Below, piece after piece: positions 54,760 to 64,000 of a DNA stretch of 64,000 bases. Source of the DNA: Peronospora farinosa (lineage: Eukaryota; Oomycota; Peronosporomycetes; Peronosporales; Peronosporaceae). The notes under the pieces were generated by a model. The model did no database searches, was not told the origin of the DNA, and worked only from the letters and a program-made list of their open reading frames with translations. A program made the translations under genes and the position numbers. The stretch's first letter is position 1; each line of letters starts with the position of its first letter. The DNA is taken from assembly GCA_947646735.1 (NCBI GenBank), contig CANTFK010000921.1:124001-188000 (forward strand), in the 5' to 3' direction.

Positions 54760-57700
54760 CTATGGTGAGACGGAGGCCATCGATGCATTTTTGTCACCAT
54801 CATTTCCATCTTCAGAGTCGCCCTCAGTCTCGCTGCTACTGTCGAACAGCACGTCCCAGCCTAAACCCCACATGGCTAGCACATCTTCTCGCGCTGTCTT
54901 GCGAAAGTGCCGCATCTTCGTACGCAAGTACTGCTGGATTTCGGACCGCAGTGGATCACATGGCTCCACCATGGCCATCGTTAGCGGCTCACGGGTGAAC
55001 GGGTCGCTACCGGTGCTGCCGCCCTGCTGCGACGATGCCAAGAGATGCCGAGCAATTACGGCACGATCAACAATGTTGCCTGATGGTAAACGCACGGGAT
55101 CCATCATTAGTGTGCTGAGCAAGGGGTCCAAGTACTGGTCGGGGATGTCTCCCAAGCATGCTTCCATAGCTTCCTGCACATGGATTATCTCGTCGGCTTC
55201 CTCCATTGCGCGAACAAATTGTTGTACCCACGAGTCGTCAATATAGAGATACCCCTCTTTCACATCTTCAGCTACTTCATCAGCGCTATCGCCAGAATCG
55301 TTCTCTTGTTTTCGCTTCGGGCGCAAAAAACGACATTGACTGACGAATGTTCGAAAGCCGAAACGTCCGTCCTTAGCAAGCGTCGCGATGAAGCGTTTAC
55401 CAAGCCGCTTTCGTGCCCTGGCTGTATCACTGACAGAAGTGACCGTTGACACAGTCTGCTTCTCCAGAAGGGCGAGGGCGACGACCTCATCCAGTTCGTG
55501 TTCTGCTTCTGCCACCATAGTCTGCACCTGTTCCAACTCGTCCTCATCGTTCAGACTAGTCGATCCAAGATAACTCTCTGACTCCATGCGCGTGCATAAC
55601 GCATTAAGCCCCCAACGCACACGCGTATCCAAGTCACCTACACGGCGTTCCATAATATCGCCACTCGACCACACAATTTTCCAGAACGACGAAGGTGAGC
55701 ATATGGTCGAGGAAACAGAAGAGTCTAAAGACTTTCGCGTGCTGTGTCCTGCGTAGCGCACCACGAGAACAATCAGATGTGCCAGAAGCAACTTACCATC
55801 ATCCACCAGTGGCAACGAGAACATCCACTCCTTTCTTTCATGCACATTTGCTAGTGATGCAACCAAAAAGCTGAGAATGCGTGCTGCTTGCTCGACTACC
55901 ACTGGTTGCAACAATACGTGCTGAAGCGCTGCGGCAGGGGCTACGAATGATCGCGAACGCAAATTAATTTCACCGCTGACGATTGAGGCGAACCACGAAG
56001 TCAGTTCCATTGCTTCCAGTAGTAAACGCATTGTCAGACGCAATTGTTTTGCGTTAATAGCTACGTAACCATCGAGCACGTCGCGACGAAAAGGCAGTAC
56101 AACTATACTTCCGTCCAGATAATTCTCAATGAGCTCATGTATGTGCCGTAGAGTCGTAATCTTATTAGTTGCCTCATCAAAGAGTTTGGCAATATCACCC
56201 CATAAACCGCTCACGAGTCCCGTTAACTGCAGAGTGCTGTCATGTCTTGGTTCTGCAAATAAAGACGCCTGCAATATCTCACTTGTGTTCGACGTATTTA
56301 GCACCTGCAAGAGGCTCTGGCGTTGACTAGGCATCTGCCAGAGATAGCGCAAAAGCATCGTCACCGATATTCGAGTCGGTAAAAATCCCCACAACATGTG
56401 GTCACCACTAGTCGCGGCACTAGAAAAGGCCGACCCATTGTTGCAAGCATTGTAGCGATCCATATCGGAATGAAATTGCAAAAGACCAGGAATCAGCCAG
56501 CGTGACAACAATTGATGACGCTTGAATAATGAATCCATCCGCCAAGGTTCTGGGCGATGTTGGACTTGTTGCCCCTTCGAAGCAAATGTCACCAGAGTCG
56601 TTAAGGAACGTAGCGCCTCTACACGAAGATGAGGGTTCTTGGTGAACTTTGAGGCCACCACTATTTGTGTAAGCATCACTAGGAGCGGCTCCACAACTTC
56701 TGCTACTTCGTCCACCGATGCAGCAACGCCAGGCTTGCCTTTCATCAATTCAGCCACAAGATCACGGTACTCGAACTTTTCGAGCCCCAACAGGTACACG
56801 ACATCACACAAGTCAAAGAAGAAATGTTCAGGAAGTGCACTAAACATGGACGAGAACTGGGAAAGCGGCTCAGAGAAAGGATCTTGAGACGCAGTCGCAG
56901 GCTTAGAATCCTGAGGAGCGGCAGAAGCTGTGTGCAAAAGCCACCGGCATGTTCGAGCATAAAACACCAACCACTCCGCCACATTTGCGCTTGCCAGCAA
57001 ATGAAGCTCTACCTTCACACACTTTACGCGGATAACCTCCAATCGAGCTTTACTTGCCTTGTAATGGGCTGACTGCTTCAGTGGTTTACGCTGAGAGCCA
57101 TTTTGCCGCCGTCTCCGGCGTCGTCTTTCTCGTTCGAGCTGCTCTTCATCACAGGCACAAATTGCTTGCAGCTCCTGCACCTCCTTTACCATACTTAGCC
57201 ACCGTGACAATGTGGTTAGAGGCCCAAAGTGGAGGTACTTGAGGGTCATGTAAAATAACTCGGTGTCACGGGGAAAGCGGAGACGTGGAATAAGGGCGGG
57301 TGGATGCAATAAACGTCGAAAGTGCAGTTTTCGAAGCACTTCATCCCAGGGAATAGGTAGACATCGACGCCATGGGTCAGTAACCACAAAGTAAACGTGA
57401 CCAGGCGCATGCAAATCGTTCGGGTTGCCATTGCTACACTTCTCCTCGCGCGCCAAACATGCAGCACACACGACTCGAGTAGCAAAACAGTTCGCGCACT
57501 TGTAAAACACATCGTCTGGCTTGCCACCAGCACCTAAGACGTATCCGCAGTCGGCACATTTCATCTTTGGCGCATCGAATCCTTCAGTGATGCATTCATT
57601 CACATTGCTGGAGGCGCTTCTTTGTTTGCTACTTGCCAGCCACTCTGCAGGAAGTGGCTGGAAATGTTTTAGTGCAAACACAGGAATCGGCGATTCAATG

Positions 57701-59775
57701 CGAAGAAAAATGTGATCCAGATTGTGCAAACTTATTTCAGACTCTGACTCTGACGATGAGTCGGTGGCAGCCTGATGCAAGCGAAAGATTTCGAAACAGT
57801 CACTGCACAGATCCATATCGCCACAGAAGGCACACTTGTATCGCACACCATGGAGGTGTGAGAACTCACACTGGTCGCACACTACGCCCTCATGGCAAGA
57901 CAAACGCGGATAGAACGTGGAAGGTATCTTTTCCACATCATGCTCATCCTGCTCCAGCTGTGAAATATGTGCATTGTGCTTAGTGATACATGTCTCGTCC
58001 CGAGCAGTGATTTCACATACTTCAACATTCGATGCGCTATCGTTGGCACCCACATCTTGCGTACAACGCGAGTAGTGAAGCGGGACCTCAGGAAAGCCAT
58101 TACTTGCATACACACGTACAGGCTCTAGGCTCTGGTGGTAGCTGCTATCGATAACACTTGGATCATGCTGGGCTTTTTCCAGAACAGGAAGCGTGTGAGC
58201 GAGCAACATTGTAGTTACATTCACCAGGAACCCGTCTATTCGCTCATGCACGTCGTAATTCAAACGCCTTCGTGGATCTGCCGTCATCAATGTGAGCGCA
58301 AGCCAGCTCAGTGTGGCATCCACCACAAGCGGGTGCTGATCATCTGCTAGCAGTGTTCGCATTAAACCCTGTAGTGTATCGCGTAGTTCAGCATAACCAT
58401 AAGTCCACTGAGCACGTAAGCTGCTTTCAGCAACCGCCGAGCCATTCGCAGCCCGCACAGCTGCGTCCAATTCATTTGTGCCATCAAGCATGGTAGAAGC
58501 ACGAAGAAATGGACCTAATAACGTACTCAACGACATCGTCCAAGTTCGCATAAACAGCGGGAACCAAGCAGCTGCTGGTCTCCCTGACGAGGGTATTGAC
58601 GCTGGTGGCGACAACACCAGTGCGATAGCCGCACTTCTATCAGACTTAAGTAAGCTGTGGAATATTTGCACAAACTCGGCAATTCCAAAGAAGTTGTGCG
58701 GGTACAGCTCTAGCACCCGTCGACGTAATTCCTGTGCAATCTGACGTACTACAGCAGCACTCGTTTTGTTTTCTAATTGAGGTACAACCAGAGCAAAAAA
58801 GTGATCAGTTGTCAGCTTGGTCATATCTGCAATGGGGCTGCTCCGATGATATGCCGTCGTATTCGGGATCCTCGTAAAGCATTCACGACACAAGTTGAAA
58901 TCACAAGCTGCACAGCGATAGACACACTTCACACGATCCGCTACTGCACCTGTAGTCTGTGTAATACGTTCACAGACCGAGCATTTCCACTCTTTCGATC
59001 CTACAAAAGCACATCGTGGTAACGACGGTAGCAATACATGGTCATGGAAAGTATGCCGCATACCAACCTTACATGGCTGTAGCAGCATGTTGACTACTAC
59101 TACAGCCATCAACTTGGACAATTTTTCCACTGACTCCACCATTATCTTTTCACTTTCAAGAGCCCAGTGTTGTAAAAGTTTGGCAGCAACAAAAGCCACT
59201 TGTGTCTCGACACTTTTCAAAACATCCATCACAATCTTTCTCTGTCCTTGATGGGGCTCCCGTCCTTGTTTCGTCTTTGTCCTTTCCCATGTCTTGATTA
59301 CCAGATCAAGAGCCTGAACATAGTAATCACCAGCTTTCTCCTTCCATAAATCAATGGCAACGTCCTCAAATGTCTCATGTAGAGTCCAAACCCAGCTGTT
59401 CCAACATGTCCGTGCAAGAGTCTCAGGTCCCTGTACAAGAGCAATACTTTGTCTCTGAACCTCTTTCCACCACTCACCAGCGTCTACAGCCACCAACTCA
59501 CCCGCTGAGAAACAAAGCGATGGTGACAACAGATGTACATTCAACACTTGTGCCACTAGCCGCGTTAATGTGTCCAGAAGCTCGAGATATGCGGCGAAAT
59601 TGACCGAGTCTTGGGGACGACGCCTAGATGACCGAGAGAGCGTCAAAACGACGCGAAAAAACGGATCGAGACGCCCAGAGACAAAGGAGGAGGTCTCGGT
59701 AGAGTGAGGATGGTCATTGACATCATGTGAAGCCTGGAAAGACCGCGAGGACGCGTCACGAGTGCACAGGAACAT
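54760..59775 (-). CDS. Ubiquitin conjugation factor E4 (UFD2-like) with U-box and extra zinc clusters
   Basis: A single exon of 1671 codons. The C-terminus (about 1543-1621) is a U-box: DIPDQYLDPLLSTLMMDPV, GNIVDRAVIARHL, DPFTREPLT, which recruits the E2. Before it, about residues 900-1540 form the helical UFD2 core (for example FLFDLCDVVYLLG-like and GYVAINAKQLRLTMRLL regions). E4 enzymes lengthen ubiquitin chains and work with Cdc48/p97 in protein degradation. The N-terminal 800 residues are unusual: a cysteine cluster at about 265-300 (CSVC...CAAC...CREC), a ZZ-type finger at about 628-660 (CDQC, YKCAFCGDMDLCSDCF) and another at about 738-775 (CADCGY, CANC, CAAC). Yeast and animal E4s are about 960-1300 residues long and lack these, as far as I know. 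Confidence 0.85.
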   Translation of the reverse strand: MFLCTRDASSRSFQASHDVNDHPHSTETSSFVSGRLDPFFRVVLTLSRSSRRRPQDSVNFAAYLELLDTLTRLVAQVLNVHLLSPSLCFSAGELVAVDAGEWWKEVQRQSIALVQGPETLARTCWNSWVWTLHETFEDVAIDLWKEKAGDYYVQALDLVIKTWERTKTKQGREPHQGQRKIVMDVLKSVETQVAFVAAKLLQHWALESEKIMVESVEKLSKLMAVVVVNMLLQPCKVGMRHTFHDHVLLPSLPRCAFVGSKEWKCSVCERITQTTGAVADRVKCVYRCAACDFNLCRECFTRIPNTTAYHRSSPIADMTKLTTDHFFALVVPQLENKTSAAVVRQIAQELRRRVLELYPHNFFGIAEFVQIFHSLLKSDRSAAIALVLSPPASIPSSGRPAAAWFPLFMRTWTMSLSTLLGPFLRASTMLDGTNELDAAVRAANGSAVAESSLRAQWTYGYAELRDTLQGLMRTLLADDQHPLVVDATLSWLALTLMTADPRRRLNYDVHERIDGFLVNVTTMLLAHTLPVLEKAQHDPSVIDSSYHQSLEPVRVYASNGFPEVPLHYSRCTQDVGANDSASNVEVCEITARDETCITKHNAHISQLEQDEHDVEKIPSTFYPRLSCHEGVVCDQCEFSHLHGVRYKCAFCGDMDLCSDCFEIFRLHQAATDSSSESESEISLHNLDHIFLRIESPIPVFALKHFQPLPAEWLASSKQRSASSNVNECITEGFDAPKMKCADCGYVLGAGGKPDDVFYKCANCFATRVVCAACLAREEKCSNGNPNDLHAPGHVYFVVTDPWRRCLPIPWDEVLRKLHFRRLLHPPALIPRLRFPRDTELFYMTLKYLHFGPLTTLSRWLSMVKEVQELQAICACDEEQLERERRRRRRRQNGSQRKPLKQSAHYKASKARLEVIRVKCVKVELHLLASANVAEWLVFYARTCRWLLHTASAAPQDSKPATASQDPFSEPLSQFSSMFSALPEHFFFDLCDVVYLLGLEKFEYRDLVAELMKGKPGVAASVDEVAEVVEPLLVMLTQIVVASKFTKNPHLRVEALRSLTTLVTFASKGQQVQHRPEPWRMDSLFKRHQLLSRWLIPGLLQFHSDMDRYNACNNGSAFSSAATSGDHMLWGFLPTRISVTMLLRYLWQMPSQRQSLLQVLNTSNTSEILQASLFAEPRHDSTLQLTGLVSGLWGDIAKLFDEATNKITTLRHIHELIENYLDGSIVVLPFRRDVLDGYVAINAKQLRLTMRLLLEAMELTSWFASIVSGEINLRSRSFVAPAAALQHVLLQPVVVEQAARILSFLVASLANVHERKEWMFSLPLVDDGKLLLAHLIVLVVRYAGHSTRKSLDSSVSSTICSPSSFWKIVWSSGDIMERRVGDLDTRVRWGLNALCTRMESESYLGSTSLNDEDELEQVQTMVAEAEHELDEVVALALLEKQTVSTVTSVSDTARARKRLGKRFIATLAKDGRFGFRTFVSQCRFLRPKRKQENDSGDSADEVAEDVKEGYLYIDDSWVQQFVRAMEEADEIIHVQEAMEACLGDIPDQYLDPLLSTLMMDPVRLPSGNIVDRAVIARHLLASSQQGGSTGSDPFTREPLTMAMVEPCDPLRSEIQQYLRTKMRHFRKTAREDVLAMWGLGWDVLFDSSSETEGDSEDGNDGDKNASMASVSP

Positions 59776-59799
59776 GCGAAGTGGCGACTTGGTGGACTT

Positions 59800-60060
59800 C
59801 TGGCCTAATTTAGAAATGGTCTGTCGTGTCAGATCATTGAATGTCTCTTATTGGACAATTTCTTCCTTTTTTTATTTGGGTCCTTGGTTTCAGAAAAGTT
59901 GCTCATTTTTGGCTGCTAGTATATTGGTGCACATAGTATTTGCAAAAATAATTATTATAAATATTTGGACGGACATGTAAGTACATGTACGTACGACCCA
60001 CCGCCAATCACCCTTGACACGCTTCCAACCGAATCACTTTCCTCACACACGTCATCCCTC
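59800..60060. other. Intergenic, upstream of the E4 gene
   Basis: AT-rich, no gene. Confidence 0.4.
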
Positions 60061-60061
60061 C

Positions 60062-60416
60062 TAACGTTCTTGATTCGTGCATCCGCTCTGCATAGAGTGC
60101 ACGCTCTTCATTTGATCCTTGCCAATGATCATATCGTAAAGCGTGACATCGGGGCTACCCCATAAACACGGAAGTCCATCATCCACTCTCGGCCTGGTCG
60201 CCACATTTGGCGGTCGAGCGTGCGAACGTACGTCTTCATACCGCTGTCGAACGTCGTGTCCTTCTTTACCGTGAACGGCTCCTTCAGGTAGACCGTGCCC
60301 TTGCTGGCGGGCTACGATCCGGTTCGCATGGCCGTTGCCTCTGAGCGCATAGAGACGCCCGAGACGATGGTAGCAGCGGTAGCGAGTGCAACAGGGAGAA
60401 CAAAGGCGTTGATTAT
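60062..60416 (-). pseudogene. Pectate lyase (polysaccharide lyase family 3) relic
   Basis: The minus strand reads a signal-peptide-like AFVLPVALATAATIVSG, whose expected ATG is now ATA at 60416. A TAG stop and then KGTVYLKEPFTVKK, FDSGMKTYVRTLD follow. After frameshifts it ends with MIIGKDQMKSVHSMQSG. GTVYL..., DGGMKTY and IIGKDQMEGVH are landmarks of oomycete pectate lyases. The rest of the enzyme, including catalytic residues, is gone. Such enzymes cut plant pectin; losing copies is common in biotrophs. Confidence 0.75.
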
Positions 60417-60738
60417 GGTAGATAGATCTGCTAGAGTTCCCTCGAGTGTCGGTTAGTCGCTTGTAGGGAAGAGCTTGAATGGAAGAGGCATGACCTGGTG
60501 GGTATATAGCACATGATACTCGTCAAGTGAGCGAAACATCATCCATTGTCGTGAATGGGTACAGGTAGTACGTTGCTTACAAACAGCTTTCACATTAAAT
60601 CTGAGTCCAATTAATGAAATATCTGAGGATATATATTATAGGCAGCAAATCTGAGTCCACTTAAAGTATCTGAGGATAAAAACATCTAAAGTATTTTTTT
60701 AATCCTCTTCCAATTTGTAGCCATCTGATCGATTCATA
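60417..60738. other. Intergenic, upstream of the COMMD gene
   Basis: Contains a short imperfect repeat (AAATCTGAGTCCA at about 60597-60610 and 60647-60660). No gene. Confidence 0.4.
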
Positions 60739-61558
60739 ATGGCCCGCAACTTGGCCGACAAGGATCCAGTCTTTCTAGACGTTGATTCCCACGTAGTACC
60801 TCATTCTAGTCTTCTTCTTCTTTCGTCTCTCTCTTCTCACTCTCTCGAGTCTCTGGCCAATGCTGCAGCTTCCGAGTTGACTACCATTCCCATACACACT
60901 TTCAGGTTGAAAAATGTCGTCGAACAGCCGATTGGAAGCAGCTACGAGGCTTATGCAGCCATGTGTACTATTGTGGCTACATGTGCGCGAGCTGGAGACG
61001 TGCAGACGTCTACAGAGCAGCGGTAAAAACGAGTTCATATGATGGTGACAAGACAGTCGAGTCCTCGGTCTAATTGACGACACTATTTACCTGTGTAGAC
61101 AACAGCTTTACGTTCTTGGGGTCCAAGACAAAGACCTGCAGCTGAGACTCACTCCAGTATTAGCTACTGTAGTGCCTCTTGTAAGGCGTGTGCTGGAAAC
61201 GACCAGTAAGTAAGTGAAACTCTGTACTTTAAAGAGTACTATCCTCATCAACTTGATGCTACTGTGTTGTTGTGGTGGTGCTTATTCGTTAGACTTTGAC
61301 TTTGCTCAAGTGGTGGATGTGTCTTGGAGACTGGACTACGTGCTACGTTCAAGTAGCGCCGGAAGTGTCCATGAGCCACTGTACTTTGTGCAGCTGCAAT
61401 TGCAGTCGCCTCGTGCTGATGATTCAGGACTCCAGACGGTGACGTTTACGTGCTCAGTGGAAGAGCTACGGGTGCTTGTGTATCGTATACAAGAGGCTGC
61501 TAACGAGGTGGAAAAGCTTGTGGCAGGAGCGCCCTCGCAGCTCCGAACCAGTGCGTGA
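60739..61558 (+). CDS. COMM domain protein, COMMD3-like
   Basis: Three exons (60739-61022, 61099-61205, 61293-61558) join in frame over two introns (76 and 87 bp; GTAAAA...TGTAG and GTAAGT...GTTAG) to 218 residues. The C-terminal 85 residues are a COMM domain: VVDVSWRLDYVLRSS, FVQLQLQS, then FTCSVEELRVLVYRIQEA. COMMD proteins form the Commander complex with CCDC22/CCDC93 and act in endosomal sorting. The helical N-terminal part (SLESLANAAASELTT, CTIVATCARAGD) fits a COMMD3-type paralogue. Human COMMD3 is 195 residues. Confidence 0.8.
61023..61098 (+). other. COMMD intron 1
   Basis: 76 bp, GTAAAA to TGTAG, phase 2; both neighbouring frames join without a stop. Confidence 0.7.
61206..61292 (+). 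other. COMMD intron 2
   Basis: 87 bp, GTAAGT to CGTTAG, phase 1; without its removal the frame stops at 61210-61212. Confidence 0.75.
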
Positions 61559-61599
61559 GGTAGAGCACGTGAACGAAGGTGTACTGGGAAAGCTACGTA

Positions 61600-61975
61600 T
61601 TTTTGTACTAGATCACAAAGCTTTTCGGCATTGTGTCGTTTACTGAAGACATAGTTTTGGCATATATCTGGTAAGTGGCTTTGACGTGATTCCACTTTGA
61701 CTTGAGCTTGTTGAACAGATCTTGCCGTTCGTTCCCGTCCATGATTCGACGCAGTCGCGCTGTCGTCGTCACAACTACGTCCACCATGATGCGAGGAGGT
61801 CGACTTCTCTCCAATCTTATCTGACGTCGTTGTTCTCGACGTCTGAGTGAAGATCGTCGTCCTATCAAGTAGTTTGATCTCATCGTGACCATGGTCCACG
61901 GCAAACAAACTTGCCTTGCCTTGCGTTGTGCGATATCTATACTCCACGATCGCACGGTCTCGTTCTTCGACAAGG
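61600..61975 (-). pseudogene. Possible enkurin-like fragment between COMMD and carboxypeptidase
   Basis: A minus-strand frame contains MDGNERQDLFNKLKSKWNHV followed by KATYQIYAK and NDTMPK, which resembles the start of the enkurin domain of flagellar proteins (ER-x-LL-x2-LK-x2-W pattern). The frame stops soon after (FVI) and the rest of the domain is missing. Upstream frames are inconsistent. It may be a relic or a short coding exon; the match is weak. Confidence 0.3.
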
Positions 61976-61982
61976 AGAACTA

Positions 61983-63979
61983 CTAGGCACAATCCTTTAA
62001 CACGTCGGTATCCTCGTCGTCGATAGACACGCTCCTCTCACCGCACTCGACATCCACTAAATCATTCTTTTCGTTCTTTTCGTAGTAGAGCATTTGTCGG
62101 TCTCTTGCTGGTGAGTCCATTGGTTTTTCATCAACGAGCGAGTATTGCACTTTCCTCTGCCCCTTCGATGCTGCTTTTGTTCTCGCGGGCTTCTTGTTGT
62201 TTCGTTGGTAACAACACCGAAAGAAGACGATGGCTATTACGAGTAACACGAGTCCTGCCAAAGCTATCATCGCGACGGGGCCTGACCACGAAACGGATGG
62301 CAAGATTGACGACAAAAGCGCTGTTTGTTGCACGCTAGTCATTTCTGCTGACGTACTATCACTGGAAGCGACGTTGAAAGTGCTGTTGCGGCGAGTAGCG
62401 TTTGATGCTGGAACTGGTTCAGCAGAGCTATAACCACGAATTGCAATAGCTGTGAGAGGGTCGATGTTTCGGATGTGAATGGAGTTCAGGAAAGCTACAT
62501 CCTTGATTTCATGGCATATTGGAGAGAATTTAAAGGAGTTGCCAGCTTCACCCGACTTTTCTGAAACACCAAAAAACAGCTCACAAGTCCCACAGCGAGG
62601 AAGCGGTAGTGCAGTCCATGTCTGTAAACTTGTGTGGTTAGTTTTCTCGAGAGCCGTGTGGAAATGAACCGCTACGTCCGCACATATAGAAAACGAAAGC
62701 AAAACAATTAGCGGAGCGCTTCTTCCCAGACAGTAAAATAATGTCACAACGTACCAACTCGGAAGAGATGGCAACTGAACGCATCCCTCACCACTATGTA
62801 CAATGCCTTGATCTCTTTCTCAATACGGTGAAGATCATCTCCGGAGTAAGGAATTATCAACGTGTGACCCTGCTCAATCAACGACTCCGAGCCGTCTGGT
62901 GCCGCTTTGAGCTCTAAATGTACAGCATTGCTGGCGCTTGTTCCGTTCACGAACACGGATGCCACCAGTTCTACAGTTGCGGAGCGCAAACCACTGTTCG
63001 AGATCGTTACATTTACAGATATTATTGATAAAGTCGAGCCTCCATCATCGATGGTGCCAAGTTGAACACCATTTACCGCCAACGAATACACAGGACCCGC
63101 CATGCGGGATATATACAAGTTTGAGTAATGAAGCTCAGATGATAGTTGGGGAACATCGTCACGAGATGGCCAAAATCCTGGAACGGATTGCGTCTCAAAT
63201 CCTGGACCAACTTCAGGTGATATAGCGAAAATGCCATGCGCTTGCCACATCCAATCGCTCGTATCTCCATTTACCGTGTACAAATTGCTTTCCTCCCAAG
63301 ATTGGCCATAGCCAAACCCGTTGAACCGGGCCATTTCTTGAGCCAACGCCACAAAAACTGAATTGTTCGCCTCACTTGGCTTCCCTTTATCCTTGCAAGC
63401 GAATGGAAGATTGAAGTACTTGCCGTACGAGTGGTAATTGAGCGCTACACTAAAGTCAGACGTATAACGCTCCACAAGATCACGAACGGCCTTTGTTTCT
63501 GGTTCCGAAAAAGCGCTAGGCCCGTTGTAGTCGTCCCCGCACGGGTCATTGTTACTACCCTTAGTGTCGCGCGCGAAGCAGACGCCGTAATTGCGATTCA
63601 GATCCACACCTGCATCTTGAGAGCTTTTATCACAAGTCGGCGCTGCACTTTTGCGCAGGCCCGTCTTGTTATGTTCCCAGACGCGCAGCATCTCGTTATG
63701 TGCGTATCCATCTGGGTTCACAACCAAAATGAACCAAAGCTGGCGGGAACTTAGCAACTCTATAGCTGCCAAATCTCCATTGCGATAATCTGATGTCAAA
63801 ATATCTATCGTGTAAACTAAGGTCTGAAAAAAGAGCCGACAAAGAATTAGCTTGAGATTGCAGAGTTCGTGATATCAAGAGTTCAGCTTATACGAAACCT
63901 ACCATCATGGAGATAGGCTAGACGATTAAGCATTGAGGACAAGGTTGAATCGTGAAAAACTGAACCGACCAAACCCACT
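61983..63979 (-). CDS. M14 zinc carboxypeptidase with C-terminal membrane anchor (partial)
   Basis: Exons 63979-63903 (5' end beyond window), 63816-62792 and 62621-61983 give a protein that lacks its first part here. M14 landmarks are VVNPDGY, the substrate-binding GVDLNRNYG (N and R), the third zinc ligand in ALNYHSYGKYF, and the catalytic glutamate region ISPEVGPGFE followed by FWPS. A beta-rich domain follows. The last exon has an ectodomain, a membrane helix (VAMIALAGLVLLVIAIVFF) and a basic cytoplasmic tail, so the enzyme should sit at the cell surface or in endomembranes. Where HxxE (first two zinc ligands) is expected, the reading is VFHDSTLSS, with T in place of E. Intron 63902-63817 is well supported; the 62791-62622 intron is inferred from phase. 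Confidence 0.75.
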
Positions 63980-64000
63980 CTAGTAAAAATCAAGCAATTA

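Noticed and set aside
61336..61992. 218-codon minus-strand frame
   Set aside because: Overlaps the COMM-domain exon on the other strand; its C-terminal half is a shadow. Only the 61600-61975 part was kept as a weak candidate in another frame.
1..64000. tRNA or rRNA genes
   Set aside because: I saw no cloverleaf A/B-box pattern or rRNA-like sequence on reading; a tRNA scan would be needed to exclude them fully.

Overview
The window looks like a plant-pathogenic oomycete of the Peronosporales. It carries a small family of secreted RxLR-EER effector genes, oomycete-type Inr+FPR core promoters, a decayed family-3 pectate lyase, compact genes with introns of about 75-170 bp, and Ty3/gypsy chromoviruses of oomycete type. 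The species cannot be named from this sequence. The layout fits a two-speed genome: a repeat-packed, effector-bearing left part (about 1-46 kb) next to a compact block of conserved housekeeping genes (about 47-64 kb).

Left part, 1-11 kb. The 3' part of an effector gene lies at the window edge. It is followed by two arms of a roughly 2.7 kb, nearly identical inverted repeat (588-3440 and 6985-10292), which are relics of an unidentified element. Between the arms sits an intact but short RxLR gene (4070-4489, minus). That gene belongs to a segment (about 3480-5620) that reappears inverted 36 kb away (about 41285-42800).

Transposon nest, 10.9-39.8 kb. Five LTR elements can be separated. A is a plus-strand remnant. 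B is a plus-strand chromovirus inserted in A. C is a complete plus-strand chromovirus of 7.6 kb with a CAAGT target duplication, inserted in F. F is a minus-strand gag/protease remnant. E is a complete minus-strand element with a TATGA duplication; it holds a B-family solo LTR with a TCCCA duplication. B, C and E have the gag - protease - linker - RT/RNase H - integrase - chromodomain order, and all are mutated. B and C share a conserved ORF on the opposite strand between the end of pol and the 3' LTR. Its codon differences are mostly synonymous. This is the most unusual signal in the window.

Effector cluster, 41-46 kb. There is a frameshifted twin of the RxLR gene (41792-42210), an intact RxLR gene with a C-terminal membrane segment (44317-44841), and a degenerate relative (45488-45942, minus). 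The two short genes keep a rotted copy of the C-terminal membrane domain downstream of their stop codons.

Conserved block, 47-64 kb. It encodes SMC6, an equilibrative nucleoside transporter, a U-box ubiquitin chain-elongation factor (E4/UFD2) with extra cysteine-rich clusters, a COMMD3-like protein (two introns resolved), and an M14 carboxypeptidase with a C-terminal membrane anchor running off the window. Between them lie relics of SMC6 and of pectate lyase.
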